DNA from: Thielaviopsis euricoi
Taxonomy: Eukaryota > Ascomycota > Sordariomycetes > Microascales > Ceratocystidaceae
Length of the DNA: 64,000 bases
Assembly (NCBI GenBank): GCA_001599615.1
Contig: BCHJ01000003.1
Location: 1,701,055-1,765,054 of the forward strand
Direction of reading: 5' to 3'
The stretch's first letter is position 1, and each line of letters starts with the position of its first letter. This document shows, piece by piece, positions 35,301 to 46,536 of the stretch. The notes under the pieces were generated by a model, which was not told where the DNA came from, searched no databases, and saw only the letters and a list, made by a program, of their open reading frames with translations. Position numbers and translations under genes: made by a program.

Positions 35301-38300
35301 TTACGTTCTTTTTCTACCTCACTTTAGTACCAAAATTCCTAAACTCAGCTCCGCGACCTGCGCATTTTGCTCTTCACTCGGCTCCCTTTCTAGCTTTGGG
35401 TCTCTAATAAACTTGATGTTTTCCAGGGACAGCTGATAAGTCTGCTGCATGCTGATTTTCTGCGTTAGACTTGAGTGTCGTTCGTGGAAAATGCTTTGAA
35501 GGGAGAGCTTCCATCCTCCCTCTGCCTTTTTGTCCAACTAACAAATCCGGACCGAAAGAAACCAACACAGTTGATAGCATGGTGTATGGTTTTACTCTGC
35601 GTCCTGGCAACTTCTGTTGAGTCGTGTCTTATGACTTGTACGAAGTACATTTTGTGTTGACCAAAATCGGCGCTGTGCTTAGCTGTTTCTCTTATATTGC
35701 CCTTCTTTGATGCCATGGCGGATCAATCTTGGCCCTTTCGCTTCTCCTGTTACCTGTACAGTGCTACAAGGCTTGGTTCCCTCGTTCATAATGAGGAAAC
35801 AAATAATAACAAGAGGAAGAATGACACACGAAAAATGAAGCAGATTCATCATTTGCTTCAAGGTATTGGTTAAACTTTCTCTGTCTGAGGCACCAAACGT
35901 GGCTGGGAGCATGTCGTTCTATGCTATAAGTGGCCGTCATAGCAAACAAGCCTAGAGCCCTCCTTTGGGTCAGGGCCAAGCCAGGAACAAACACGATGCG
36001 TAGCATATGCCAGTAGCAGCAGTCCTACTTACGTATATACTATGCAGTATTTAGCTTACAGCAAACTGTTCAATGCTTGTATAAATTTTTCATCTGTGTG
36101 TTTGTTTCGGAAACGTACCGATCTTCCCGCTTTGGTTGTCCCCTTTTTTCGATCGGTTTCTTTTCTTGTATTGAATCGAGCCAGCAAATCTTGTCTATAC
36201 GAAATATGCAGAATGTGCTCGTTGGAAATGAAGGGGGAGCAACAAAAATAGAGGTTTGTTGAAACCCTAGCATCGCATACAACCCTACTGTAGCGCCAGG
36301 GAATAACTGAGGCTAGTATATCGATATGGAGATTTTGAATGTGTGTGTTGATCCTTGTCTTAGGGTGCTATTTTTTTTTATAACGTACTAGACAAGTCTA
36401 GCTAAACTAGTAATTTGGTGTCTTGCTAGGGGGAGGGGATAAGACCAAGTTTTTGGAAATTCACAGGCAGATATCAGTTATAGGCTAGATGTATTGTGAT
36501 GCAATGGGTGGATAGCTAATTGTGCTTGGTACGCTACTTGTCTCCTATGATGACGCCGTACATACTTACGTATTTACCCAAGGACTTTGGTCGCTTTGCT
36601 GCAACTAGCCTGAGCTGGTCAAGGCGCCGAAGAGATGTAAGGGTGTGCAATAGAAAAAAGAAAGTGACGACAGGGGGTAGGGTGTATAAAGCGAATCATA
36701 CAAGAGAATAGTACATATATAGCAGTCAACAGGAAGGGCAAAACTAGGAAGTCAAGCGAGACGGAGTAATGCTGATAGAATACGCAAAGACAGGCAAGAA
36801 AACAAGGACGCTGATATATCAGATGACCCTAGTTCATAGTGCATCTTTCGTCTTTCCTTTTTTTTCTCCTTCTTTTATTCCTAACCCTTGCTATATTCCT
36901 TCTTCTGCGCTGAGTTGTATTGAGCTCCTGGTTGGCTTGTTTGTGTCTGGCCCGGCTTGAGTTCTATAAAGCATTTCGTAAATAGTACGCAATTCCCTAA
37001 AACGACCAAGTTCTGTTTGTCATTGAGTGACATGGCAAGGGCTAGGGAGGCTGTTAACGGCAAAGAGTAGCCATGACGGTCTCGGCCTTTAGTGACTGCT
37101 CAAGGGCATAGCAAGGAGAGTGGCCGACATGGATTTACTACGTATAGTACGGATCATCTAGGGGACAGTCATGGCATGCCCTCTTATGTTGTGATCTATT
37201 CTTTGTTTTGATATCCATACTAATGCCATGCGATGCGAGGCGATGCAGAGCTTCGCTTTACCAGTTGACAATAGCGGCTATTGACAATCTATGTATTTAC
37301 AATGTACTAAGACAAAATGAACAACTGCTTTGATAATAGAAGCGTTGCTGCTTCTGAGAAGTGAGACTGCGTACTCTTTATATGTAAATTCAAGTTGTGT
37401 CGGCTTGTTCATTCTCCTTACCTGCTTAGACAAAGCCGAGACGGTGAAGAGAGACACATTTGCTTTTCTTCTCCTTGTATACGTCTTTTCTGTGTGGGAT
37501 TGCCGTTTATTGCATCTTCGTTTCGCAAATATAGACATTTCATTCATTTTGCTGAGTCTCAATTACGCTGTTTACCCTGGATTCGCAGATAAACCTAACC
37601 TATGTTCCATGTATTTGGATATGGCATTCTCGCTTCCATATTTGCATTATGTCTCTGTATTCAGTCCGTTTAGTCCAAGAGAAAATCTTACTGGCTACTT
37701 TTCTGGTAGCCCAGTGTTGCACACATGATGCTACTGAAGGTGAAGAACAAAATGCGAGCTAACAATTGTCTCTACAAACGGTATCTAAGAAAGGACAAAA
37801 CGAACCGTTATCGCTAACTTATAGCTTCAGTCGTGTCTTGCACCCCAATCTTATATTAGGGATAGTAAGAGACAGCTCAAGCCGTTAATATTAGGTCGGG
37901 TAAGACTCAAGCCTTAAGCTGCTGGCAAAAACAGCATGATGCAGATTTTGACTTAGAAACTTGCATCATAGTTATACGCCCCTTTCTCTACTCCTCCTAG
38001 AAACTTGCAAACATTCGAGGCGTGCGTCGATTTGTTTTCGTATCATGTAACGCCTTGCTGATTCTTAGTTAGTAGGTCTTTTTATTCTCATGACATTTGT
38101 ATGATCTTCTGTGTGTGTGGTTCTTTTTCTTCGATGCTCTCTCAGGTCTTGCGATCTGCACCACTACTAGCGTTTCCCTTTTATCTTTTTTTTTTCTTTG
38201 CTACTGCGCACCGACTTCTTGATCTGCCAACTCCTGACCTGACATGGCTTATTGATTTGTATAATGCCATCTCAGAGTGCTATGCGAATCTGATCGTTGT

Positions 38301-38716
38301 TGTCTTGAAATGCCTCCTGGCCTGGCTGATGTTTCTGTACGTATCGAAATTTATTGAGCGGTGCATAAACAAAAGAAGACAAGCTGTTTTCTCATTAGTG
38401 GTAGTACATGTTTAGGCGTGGTTTGAGCACTTTTGAAGGACAAAAAAAGGCAACGCAAGCAGCCGATGAGTTGTGGTTGCTTTATGCAGGTTTCTTCCAG
38501 TATCATTTGCTCTGCTCTACGCTGCACTGCTGCACTGCACTTTATGCACGCACCCACTGCGAGACCAGATTTCCACAACACATTTGTAGGCCACATGTTT
38601 GAACCGGCGTCTCTGATGTGGAACCATGTGTTGTTTTGTGAGGCAATGTTTATTTATTTTTTATTTTTTTTCCTCTAATAATTAAAATCTGTATTCCTTG
38701 TTTTCCCGCTCGATTT

Positions 38717-38740
38717 CATATATATATATATATATATATG
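38717..38740. repeat. Dinucleotide microsatellite (TA)n
   Basis: About twelve TA units in the gene-free region. Confidence 0.92.
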
Positions 38741-38942
38741 TTTCTTTTTGATTTTCCTATAATGTAGCTACCGAAACTCTCGCTCTTTCGGACACATTCT
38801 TTTTTCTCTTTTTATTATTTTATTTCTTCTGCTTTTTCACTCATGTTATGCAGGCCTTTTTCTCGTCAATATTGATCCAGATCAGACTAGGCTAGACCCG
38901 GCTTGTTGATCCCAGTTTTTGGTAAGCAGCCACTTCTTGACG

Positions 38943-39000
38943 CTATTCCATTCTATTTCATTCTATCCCATCACATTCATTCCATCTTATCCTAGCCTGA
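38943..39000. repeat. Degenerate pentanucleotide array (ATTCY/ATCCY)n
   Basis: Units such as ATTCC, ATTCT, ATTTC, ATTCT and ATCCC keep 5-bp spacing for about 55 bp with many substitutions. It looks like an aged member of the 5-bp array class. Confidence 0.75.
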
Positions 39001-39586
39001 CCTAAACCTGACCTGCTTTACAGGCTCAGCTGCATGTACTTATTGTAATTCGTATACGATTTTATTTTGTCTTTTTCTTTTCGATATCGAATGGCTTAGC
39101 ACATGCGAGTACTACTCAGTCACTCTAACCGCCTCGCTCTACATATTCTTTGTTATGAGCGAAGTAGCATACGCTAGCTAAATCAAGGCGCAGCCAAGGA
39201 GTCGAGGGTTCTAACTTAAAGCGTCATAGACTGGAGGAAAAAAACAAACACAATACACCGAACGGCAAAAGAAACAAAAGAGCAAAGCGAGCCAATTGAC
39301 AGTCTGTATTTACCTATTTTATCAAACATTAAATACAGCCGCTGCTAGCTGGCTGGCTGGAGGCTTTAGCCTTGACTTTGTTTTCTCTTTTTTCCGCAGC
39401 CACCTTTTCTCCCCTCTGTTTTCCTCTCACTAACTCTCCAATCCTACAATGAGCTTAAAGAATCGCTGCACCGCAGTTGTCTCACTTGCTCATTGTCTCA
39501 GTCACGCAGCGCTCAATTCCACCCCTGCTACCTATCAATCAGGATCTACCACCCCTTTCCTTTTTGCTGTATATGCCCTGTTCCAG

Positions 39587-39614
<28 letters not shown>
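39587..39614. repeat. Poly(T) tract, 28 nt
   Basis: An uninterrupted run of T, followed by GCTTGCTTGC. It is the longest homopolymer I saw in the window. Confidence 0.92.
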
Positions 39615-39617
<3 letters not shown>

Positions 39618-41216
39618 TGCTTGCTTTGTTGGATTGCTTCTTGGTTGCTTTATTGTTGTTGTGTTTGTTAGACGCTCTTGTGGATGTGATATGCATAGTG
39701 TTTCGCTGCTTTGTCTTCCTGAGCAAAGCCCTGCTTTTGTGGCTTACGCTCGCCGTATAATTCTTGTTCCGACACGCTACAGAGTACGCAAGTACAAGTA
39801 ATGTATCTATAAGATACTGTTGTGCTTATATTTTCTGGCCATCTATCGGGTTAATTGTTTCACACTGTCCCAGAACATGGAAACAAGATGCAGGCTAGAG
39901 CAAACCTTACAAGGCCTAACCTGGCCTAGCCTAGCTAGGCTTAGGACAAAGGGTATAATTATATACAAAAGTACTGCCTGCAACCACAAACCAAGCACAA
40001 AGTCAAGTGCAACCAAGCATTAACTGAGGCACAGACAACTAACCATGCTAGAAAGTCATTCATGGCAAGACGAGTAAAGTAATGCAACGATCAAAGAATT
40101 GAAAATATAGCCCCGATTTTAGCTAAACCCTGGTCTGGGAAAAACCGACCTTGTCACAAAGACCGGCCGTCCTATCTGGCCACAGAAGCTGGACTGTACT
40201 GGACTGGACTGACCTGACCCACCGCTAACTGCCTGCAGGGCTACGAATAACTCCAGGACAGGAATCGCAGCATCTCAAGATCACCGACATGCTATAATAT
40301 TTGCCGACTGGCTGGTTTTATCTTATTGCTTACTAAGACCTTGGCTTGTCGACAAAGCCACCCACGATGCGATACGACATTGCAGTTACCGCCCTCTAGA
40401 AATAGCCCCAAACATCACGGCGGTAGGCATGTTTACATTTTGTTTGCGTTCGCCCTTTTTTCACTTTTTTTTAAGCAGTGAATTTGCTGACGTGTTGATA
40501 CCAAGAACAAAGAACAAGTTAGTTCCATGGACTGAGTGCCGGTACCGACTGAATGAACGCAGACATACAGAGAAGAAATACACAGCATAGCCGATGTGTG
40601 CCTGACTATAGTCACGCCGGCTTTTTTATTTTATTTATTTATTTTTATTTTTTTAGGGGGGTTTTTAAAATGGCTTTGCGCTTGGCTCGACGCAACATGC
40701 GTATGTTAAAAAAAAAGGAAACCAGTAATTATCTATAAGCCAGACAACGAACCGATCCTCTTCCAAATCAAGCGACCTGAAAAGAACGAGCGGCCGAGCA
40801 AACAAATCAACGAAAAAAAGAAATACAAAAAGAGAAGAAGAGCGAGAAAGAGAGAGAGGGCGAGAGAAAAAGAAAGTGAGAGAAAAAAAAAAGGCACATA
40901 CAGGCGACAGGCCGATGCCGATAACAGATCTAACAACGCATAAAAGTCCTAAATCTGTTGCAAGTTTCTCAATCAAGCCGAAAACAGAAGTAGAAACCGA
41001 CCGGTAAAATGACACTTAGACTTGGGCTCAGTCCCTAATTCTGTGATGTTCAAACCCCAAAGGAAATATAATCGACCTACAGAGATAGACAACAAAAACA
41101 GCAAAAATGAAATAAAAGCAGAATTATTGAGCTCCACAACTTGGCCAAGGGCGCAGAATAAGACAGGGAATAGAAAACGAGCGAGTGGGTGAACAGAGTT
41201 ACGAATGGGGCGGAAG

Positions 41217-41280
41217 CACAAGCACAAGCACAAGCACAAGCACAAGCAGAAGCACAAGCAGAAGCACAAGCAGAAGCAGA
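41217..41280. repeat. Hexanucleotide array (CACAAG/CAGAAG)n
   Basis: About ten 6-bp units, CACAAG with CAGAAG variants. It would read HKHKHKQK in one frame, but the surrounding frame has no other sign of coding. Confidence 0.9.
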
Positions 41281-41718
41281 ACAGGGAGGGGACACGCACA
41301 GAAGGAAGCAAAGGCCAGGGCAGGGCAGCCGCCATGGAAGCACTGCTGGTGAGTAAGGTGAGTGACCTGGTCTTGCTTGGCTTGCTAACATCCAGTAGCA
41401 TAATGGTGCTGTGCTGTAGTACTAGTGATGTTGCTGTTGAGTTTACCCATGCCTGAGCAAGACATGGTTCTGCTATTGGTAGGGCAGGGGTGTGAAGGGG
41501 AGCGGGAGTGAAGTAAGAAGAGCCAAGGGAAGGGGAGTAGAGTTGACAAAAGTAAAAAAGAAAAAGAAAATACAAAAAACAAGAAGCCAGCGAACAGCAA
41601 CTCTGGGCGGTGTTCTCATCTTTGTCTAACCCTTGTTTCTTGATCTCATATCACGCTTCTACTCGTGCTACGACTAACATTTCCACTTTTGCCCTTTCTT
41701 TCTCTTGATTTCTTTTGT

Positions 41719-41745
41719 TATGCCATGCTATGCCATGCCATGCCG
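41719..41745. repeat. Pentanucleotide array (ATGCC)n
   Basis: Five ATGCC/ATGCT units. Confidence 0.88.
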
Positions 41746-44240
41746 CAACAAGTTGCACGACTACGACTACGACCACGACCTGACTTGGAAACTGGAATCA
41801 TAAATCGCACGGCGTGGCATTGCATCTTCATGCATGTCTTCGTTTTTGCCTTCCTTTCTTTCTCTCCTCTCCCACGACAAACGACGCTGCTTCCAAGAGG
41901 ATTTGAGTCGAAGCAGACAGAGAGTGCAAGTAGGGAACTGAGCGGGTGGGTGAGTGGGTGAGTGTGTGAGCAAAGTGAGTGAGAGTTGAGCGAGCGACTT
42001 GGATGCGGAGTGGAATACGTGCAGCTTGCATGCATACAATATGTTATATGCATGACTGCTAGGAGAGGGGCGTGGAGGAATGAAGGCATCAGAACAGGTG
42101 TTGAAGGTGGGTTGGGGGAGAAGACCCAAGAGCGCAAGTAAACCTTTGTTTGCCTGCTTGTGCCTTTGCCTTGTGGTTCTTCATCTTTCAGTTTGATGTA
42201 GGAACATGGGAGGGGGGCTGTAGTCATTGGATCAGGGATTATATCATACTCGTGTTGTAACTAGCACTTATGTACAAGTACTGCGCAGTTTGCGTACAAA
42301 GCACGCTACGACTAAGTAGAGCAGGAGAAAGCGGAGCCAAATCAATGAGGTGGATGTAGAAATTCTGTTCCTTTTCAATAAAGCTGTTGTCATCTTCATT
42401 AGCGCGACGCCCCCTGGATATGCTTGGCACACTCCATAGTGTTTCTACTGTAAACTTTGGCGCTTTTCTCTCTGGCCTTCTTTTCACTCAGTTACTAACT
42501 TATACGAAATCCGAGTTTCTATTATTCTATACTGCATCTATTTTCACTACAGCATTTTGTTCAAGTGCGTGGCCTGGCCGGTCCCTCATTTTGCAATTCC
42601 AGATACATATATCCACACGCATATAACGCAGGAGAAGACAGATAGCGGCACAGCCCTGGCTGATAGTGTCTGGTGAGTAGAGAGAGTCAAGTAATACTAG
42701 TGCTACGACTACTGGCTTCTAATGAAGCGAGATAGTCGATTATATGATATGTAATAGTAGAGCCCAAGAGAAACAGCAGGGAATTTTTCTTGTCTAGCAA
42801 CGTTAGCCAAAGGACTTTTTTGTTCTCAAAACGGCTGAACGCCGCTTTTTGGATCTTTTGAGAAAAAAGAAAATAAGAAAAGGTGAAGAGCTGCGTAACA
42901 GTAAAAAGTCTTGTGTACAGGGCCAAGAACGAAAAAGGAAACACGAAGAAAAGAAAAGAATAAAAGCAAGGGACACACGACAGTACAGATATAAAAAAAA
43001 AACTGTAAATAGTCATATTAAAGTAAAGCCAAGACAGAATTTTTTTTTTTTTTAAAAAAAAATCAAATCTAGCAGAACCCTGCACGGCCGAGCGAGAGAC
43101 AGAAGAAGAATAAAGTCAGTCGTTGGTAGTTTTCACAGGAACGTTAGACCGCCCAGCATCATAAAACAACAAAGTGTACTTTGCACTGAAAATTAACCAC
43201 ATGTCATGAATGAAATTCACGTGACGACCGTAAAAAAAATCTTTCTTTGTTAGCCGCCACAAACTTAAGTGACAAAGAAGTTTTACCAGAAACATTGCTG
43301 ACGTTTGAGCGTTAGCATATTTCTAGGTGACGCCGACATTTTGATTTTTTCGATTTTTTTTTCTTTCAGTTATTCACGTATATATTCTCTCTAGTCGCTA
43401 GGGTGGAGCAGACCCAGCTAAACTAAAACCGCCCTCTATTTCATTTTGGCGCCGGTGCTGGAAAACGAGCAGATCAACAAAGCTGAAAAGCCGAAGCTAA
43501 GTGCAGTAGTGGAAAATAAAAAAAAGAGACCAATACGTGTGAGTGTGAAGAGGCTTCTTTTTTAGTGTGGGCAGCTCTTGGCCCCAAAGTACCAACCAAC
43601 CTTGATAAAACGAGAATCGTTAAATGGAGCCATAGCATGGAATTTATGCTGTGAAAAAGGGCTTGTTGCTCAGGCTTAACATTGACGGATTATTGTCTAG
43701 GGCTTTTTCTCTGCTGAATTTGAAGTCAAGCGAGGGGATAGTAGGAGTAACGGCAAACATTTTATTTTTATCTTTTTATTTTTTATTATTTTTTTTGTAA
43801 TTTCAAGATTTTGTCCTTGTACACAGTAACCTACTGCAATCTGTTAAATCACTGTGGCTTCTGGTTCTTGTTGATGCCGGCGAAATATCTCTTCTCTCTA
43901 TACAGAAATAAATGGGGAAATACAATTTTTTTTTTCAACTAATGTACCGTACGGGCTAGAGACAGTACATCGATAGGACAAAGACAAGCACGCAAGCACA
44001 AAGTGCACGACAGTCGATAAATCCTTGCTAGTGCTTCCAGGCAGAGTGACTTGGAATAGGAAAAAATGCTGTAAACAACTACAAAAAGGATCATGTAAGA
44101 TAATGGCCTGTGAAGTGAGTGAGAAAGTCAGCACCGTAAGCAGCACTGCAGTACTAGTACTGAATTATATATGGTATGTGGTAGTTATGAAGCAACTGTA
44201 TTTGTAAAAAGCTGTAATTAAGTCGGAGTTGCAGGTGACG

Positions 44241-44270
44241 ATAGGTAGGTAGGTAGGCAGGTAGGTAAGT
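44241..44270. repeat. Tetranucleotide array (GGTA)n
   Basis: About seven 4-bp units with one GGCA variant. Confidence 0.88.
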
Positions 44271-45356
44271 GGATAGTGGCTGCAGACTAAGCTAGAAACA
44301 AGAGATGAGGCTTCCTCTCCTATCCTATCCTATCCCCTTTGCTTCTCATGCCTCTGTCTGCCCTTTGCTTCTACATACAGGGTAGGTGTGTGATTTCTTG
44401 GCTCGTGTCAGCAATTTTGCTTGAGAGACTCAGTGATATTCTTCACTTTGGGTAGCTATAGACACCCTCCCTCTAGGAGCCTACACTGCTGTCACCATCT
44501 TGTTTGTATTGTGTGACTAAGTTGACGGGTGGATGGATGGGTGGGTGGGTAGATGGCCTTGCTCTGCTCAGTTCTCTTCACCCTCCTTAGAAGCAAATGA
44601 AATTACCAAAACAACAACGCAACAGCCTCTTGATCTATCACCAAGCCTAGACCTATACCTATCCTGTGTTTTCTTATGAAGGGGGGGTGTCTGATACGCC
44701 CCACTCCCTAGCCGATGGAAACGTCCATGCTAAACCGAGAAAGCAGCTAACCTCAATCCTAGCTTGGCAGGCCTTGTCATGTTTTGTTCCATGGGAATCG
44801 ACCTTTTGGAGCCCAGGGCTAGGCCAGGCTCGGCTAGGGTTCATATATGAAATAAAAAAAAGGAATAAAAAAGCAGATAAAAAAAAAAGTCAAAGCAATC
44901 TTGCTGACTAGGGGCATGGATTTAGGAGGCAGTCAAAGGAATCTTGTCTGGGATTAAGAAGGGCCAGGAATAGGCAAGAGATGGATGTCAGCCCTTGTTG
45001 TTTCCTCCGTTGTGTAGGTCTTAGTCCAAAGGACTTGATTTGACTCTTGCTATTTATTGTTATTTTTTTTATCTTTTTTTCTTCTTCTTTCTCCCTTTTC
45101 CTTCAGCTCCCCCACCCCGGTTTGCTGTTGCAGAATCAATAAAAATGACGAATAAATTATCAGAAAAAGTAAAATGCATTTCTTTTAACAACGAAAAAAA
45201 GAAAAAAAGCCTAAGCAAGCTAAGCATGGACCGAGACGATCATGGTTCCGCATTGTTCATGACGTCCAATATAAGTTCTTGACTTATTCCTCCCTCGGCA
45301 AGCCGGCGCTTCTTTCTCGTTCTGGGTTCCTTTTTTATTATCCTATACTCGCTCTG

Positions 45357-45370
45357 TTTTATATAAACTC
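45357..45370 (+). promoter_or_regulatory. Candidate TATA box of the 45544 gene
   Basis: TTTTATATAAACTC contains a TATATAAA core about 180 bp upstream of the ATG. It is followed by a long C+T-rich leader (45390-45543: CT, TCAACA and ACTCA runs), a layout typical of strongly expressed filamentous-fungal genes. Confidence 0.45.
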
Positions 45371-45543
45371 TTAGCACCTTCTTTACTTTCTTTATTTTCT
45401 TCAACCTTCAATCTCTCTCTTCTCAACATCAACAATAACCATAATCATCTTTACTCACTAGTAGTTATTACTCTACAACTACCAACGTCTACCCTCACAT
45501 CCATTCACTCACTCTTACTCATTTACTCACACTCACATTCACA

Positions 45544-46536
45544 ATGGACTACTCTTCCATGGCCGTGAACTACGCCAGACGGCAACGCCAATCGCCCGTC
45601 CTCAGCAGCGGCATCTCCAAGCAAAACATGCACAAGTCGTCCTCGCCGCTTTCCAAGCGCTGGTCCATGTACGACAACTCCGTCTTTGCTACTGCCGCCA
45701 TGAACTTTGTCGACACTCCCGTTAGAATGCGTCCCGCCAGCATGATCATGACTACTTCTATGCCCGTCACCTCGTACATGGCCCCGGCCCCTATGGCCAT
45801 GGCTAGCCCGTACATGCCAACCACCAACGACGGTATGGTCTTCTCGCCTAGTCTCGTCATGCAGCACCAACAACAACAGGCCATGTACTCGCCTGTCTTT
45901 TCATCGCCCGCCTACTACGCCTCTCAGTCCTTTGCTATGATGCCTACTGCCGCCCAGCAACAGCCCATGGCCTATGCCTCCTACGCCGACTACCCGCCTA
46001 CTCTGCCTGAGTCGGCCCCGTCAGCCTTCGACGTGCTGCCAATGTCCACACCCGACTTTGACTTTGACGCCTCTGCCCAGTCGCCCAAGTTCACCGCTCC
46101 GCTGACTCCTGTGCAAGACTCCTCCATGTCGACGTCGACCGCCCGGCCTACTGAGGCTGTGGTTGATGACGAGGAGGAGGGCGAGATCCTGCACGGCATG
46201 GGCCTCTACGACAAGTTCGACGCCGACCTGTCGCTGGATAGCTCGCGTGACTCGATGCAGTCGCTGGTCCAGGACACTACCCGTGCTGCCATGCCCACCA
46301 AGATGCTTCTTCTCGAGAACTTTGAGCCTGAGATGGCTAAGGACGAAGAGGAAGAGGAAGAAGAAGAGGAGGAGGTTGCCGAGGAGCAGCAGGAGCAGGT
46401 GCAACAACAGCAGCAAGCTCCGGCTATGGTGTCTGATGAGGTGCAGCAGCTCATGGACATGACGCCTGCCTTCTACGCCCCCCTCTACACTGCGCCGCAG
46501 ACCATGGTCTACGGCCAATCCATGGTTTGGATCTAA
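45544..46536 (+). CDS. Acidic, Met/Pro/Gln-rich orphan protein with GMGLYD motif (330 aa, single exon)
   Basis: The start ATG at 45544 follows a C+T-rich leader (ATTCACAATGG); there is no intron. The N-terminus is basic with Ser-Pro pairs (RRQRQSPVLSSG, SSPLSKRWSMYDNS). The middle (about 60-165) is disordered and rich in M, P, A, Y and Q. The C-terminal third has EEGEILHGMGLYDKFDADLS (about 212-231), then TKMLLLENFEPEMAKDEE, a run of acidic residues (about 273-282), a Q run, and ends YGQSMVWI. From memory, hypothetical proteins of filamentous ascomycetes pair MGLYD with a later GKGLKLEETFEP-like segment; KMLLLENFEPE could be its counterpart here. No catalytic or membrane signature is seen, and the function is unknown. 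Codon choice is strongly biased to C-ending codons, which suggests high expression. It borders the gene desert. Confidence 0.85.
   Translation: MDYSSMAVNYARRQRQSPVLSSGISKQNMHKSSSPLSKRWSMYDNSVFATAAMNFVDTPVRMRPASMIMTTSMPVTSYMAPAPMAMASPYMPTTNDGMVFSPSLVMQHQQQQAMYSPVFSSPAYYASQSFAMMPTAAQQQPMAYASYADYPPTLPESAPSAFDVLPMSTPDFDFDASAQSPKFTAPLTPVQDSSMSTSTARPTEAVVDDEEEGEILHGMGLYDKFDADLSLDSSRDSMQSLVQDTTRAAMPTKMLLLENFEPEMAKDEEEEEEEEEEVAEEQQEQVQQQQQAPAMVSDEVQQLMDMTPAFYAPLYTAPQTMVYGQSMVWI

Larger units (their letters stand above)
18009..45543. other. Gene desert, 27.5 kb with no supportable coding gene
   Basis: Both strands carry only short frames (the longest are about 150-200 codons and are low-complexity or frequently antisense to microsatellites). 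None has a recognisable domain, the GC-rich codon choice of neighbouring genes, or splice sites that join frames. Content: moderately AT-rich unique-looking sequence with many homopolymers, (TA)n, (GT)n and a scatter of 5-bp and 6-bp tandem arrays. Reverse transcriptase, transposase, long terminal repeats, rRNA and tRNA were looked for by eye and not found. Possible explanations are a large regulatory region for the 45544 gene, non-coding RNA genes, or decayed repeats beyond recognition. Regulatory or RNA features would not be visible by reading alone. Confidence 0.6.

Noticed and set aside
40973..41575. 200-codon minus-strand frame rich in CLCLCLCF
   Set aside because: It is the antisense translation of the CACAAG hexamer array and C+T-rich DNA; no gene support.
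41718..42227. 169-codon minus-strand frame
   Set aside because: It overlaps a pentanucleotide array and GAGTG repeats, with no domain and biased low-complexity content.
18009..45543. Centromere as an explanation for the gene desert
   Set aside because: Not excluded, but the base composition is only moderately AT-rich and no repeat array or retroelement block is visible, so it is kept only as one hypothesis.
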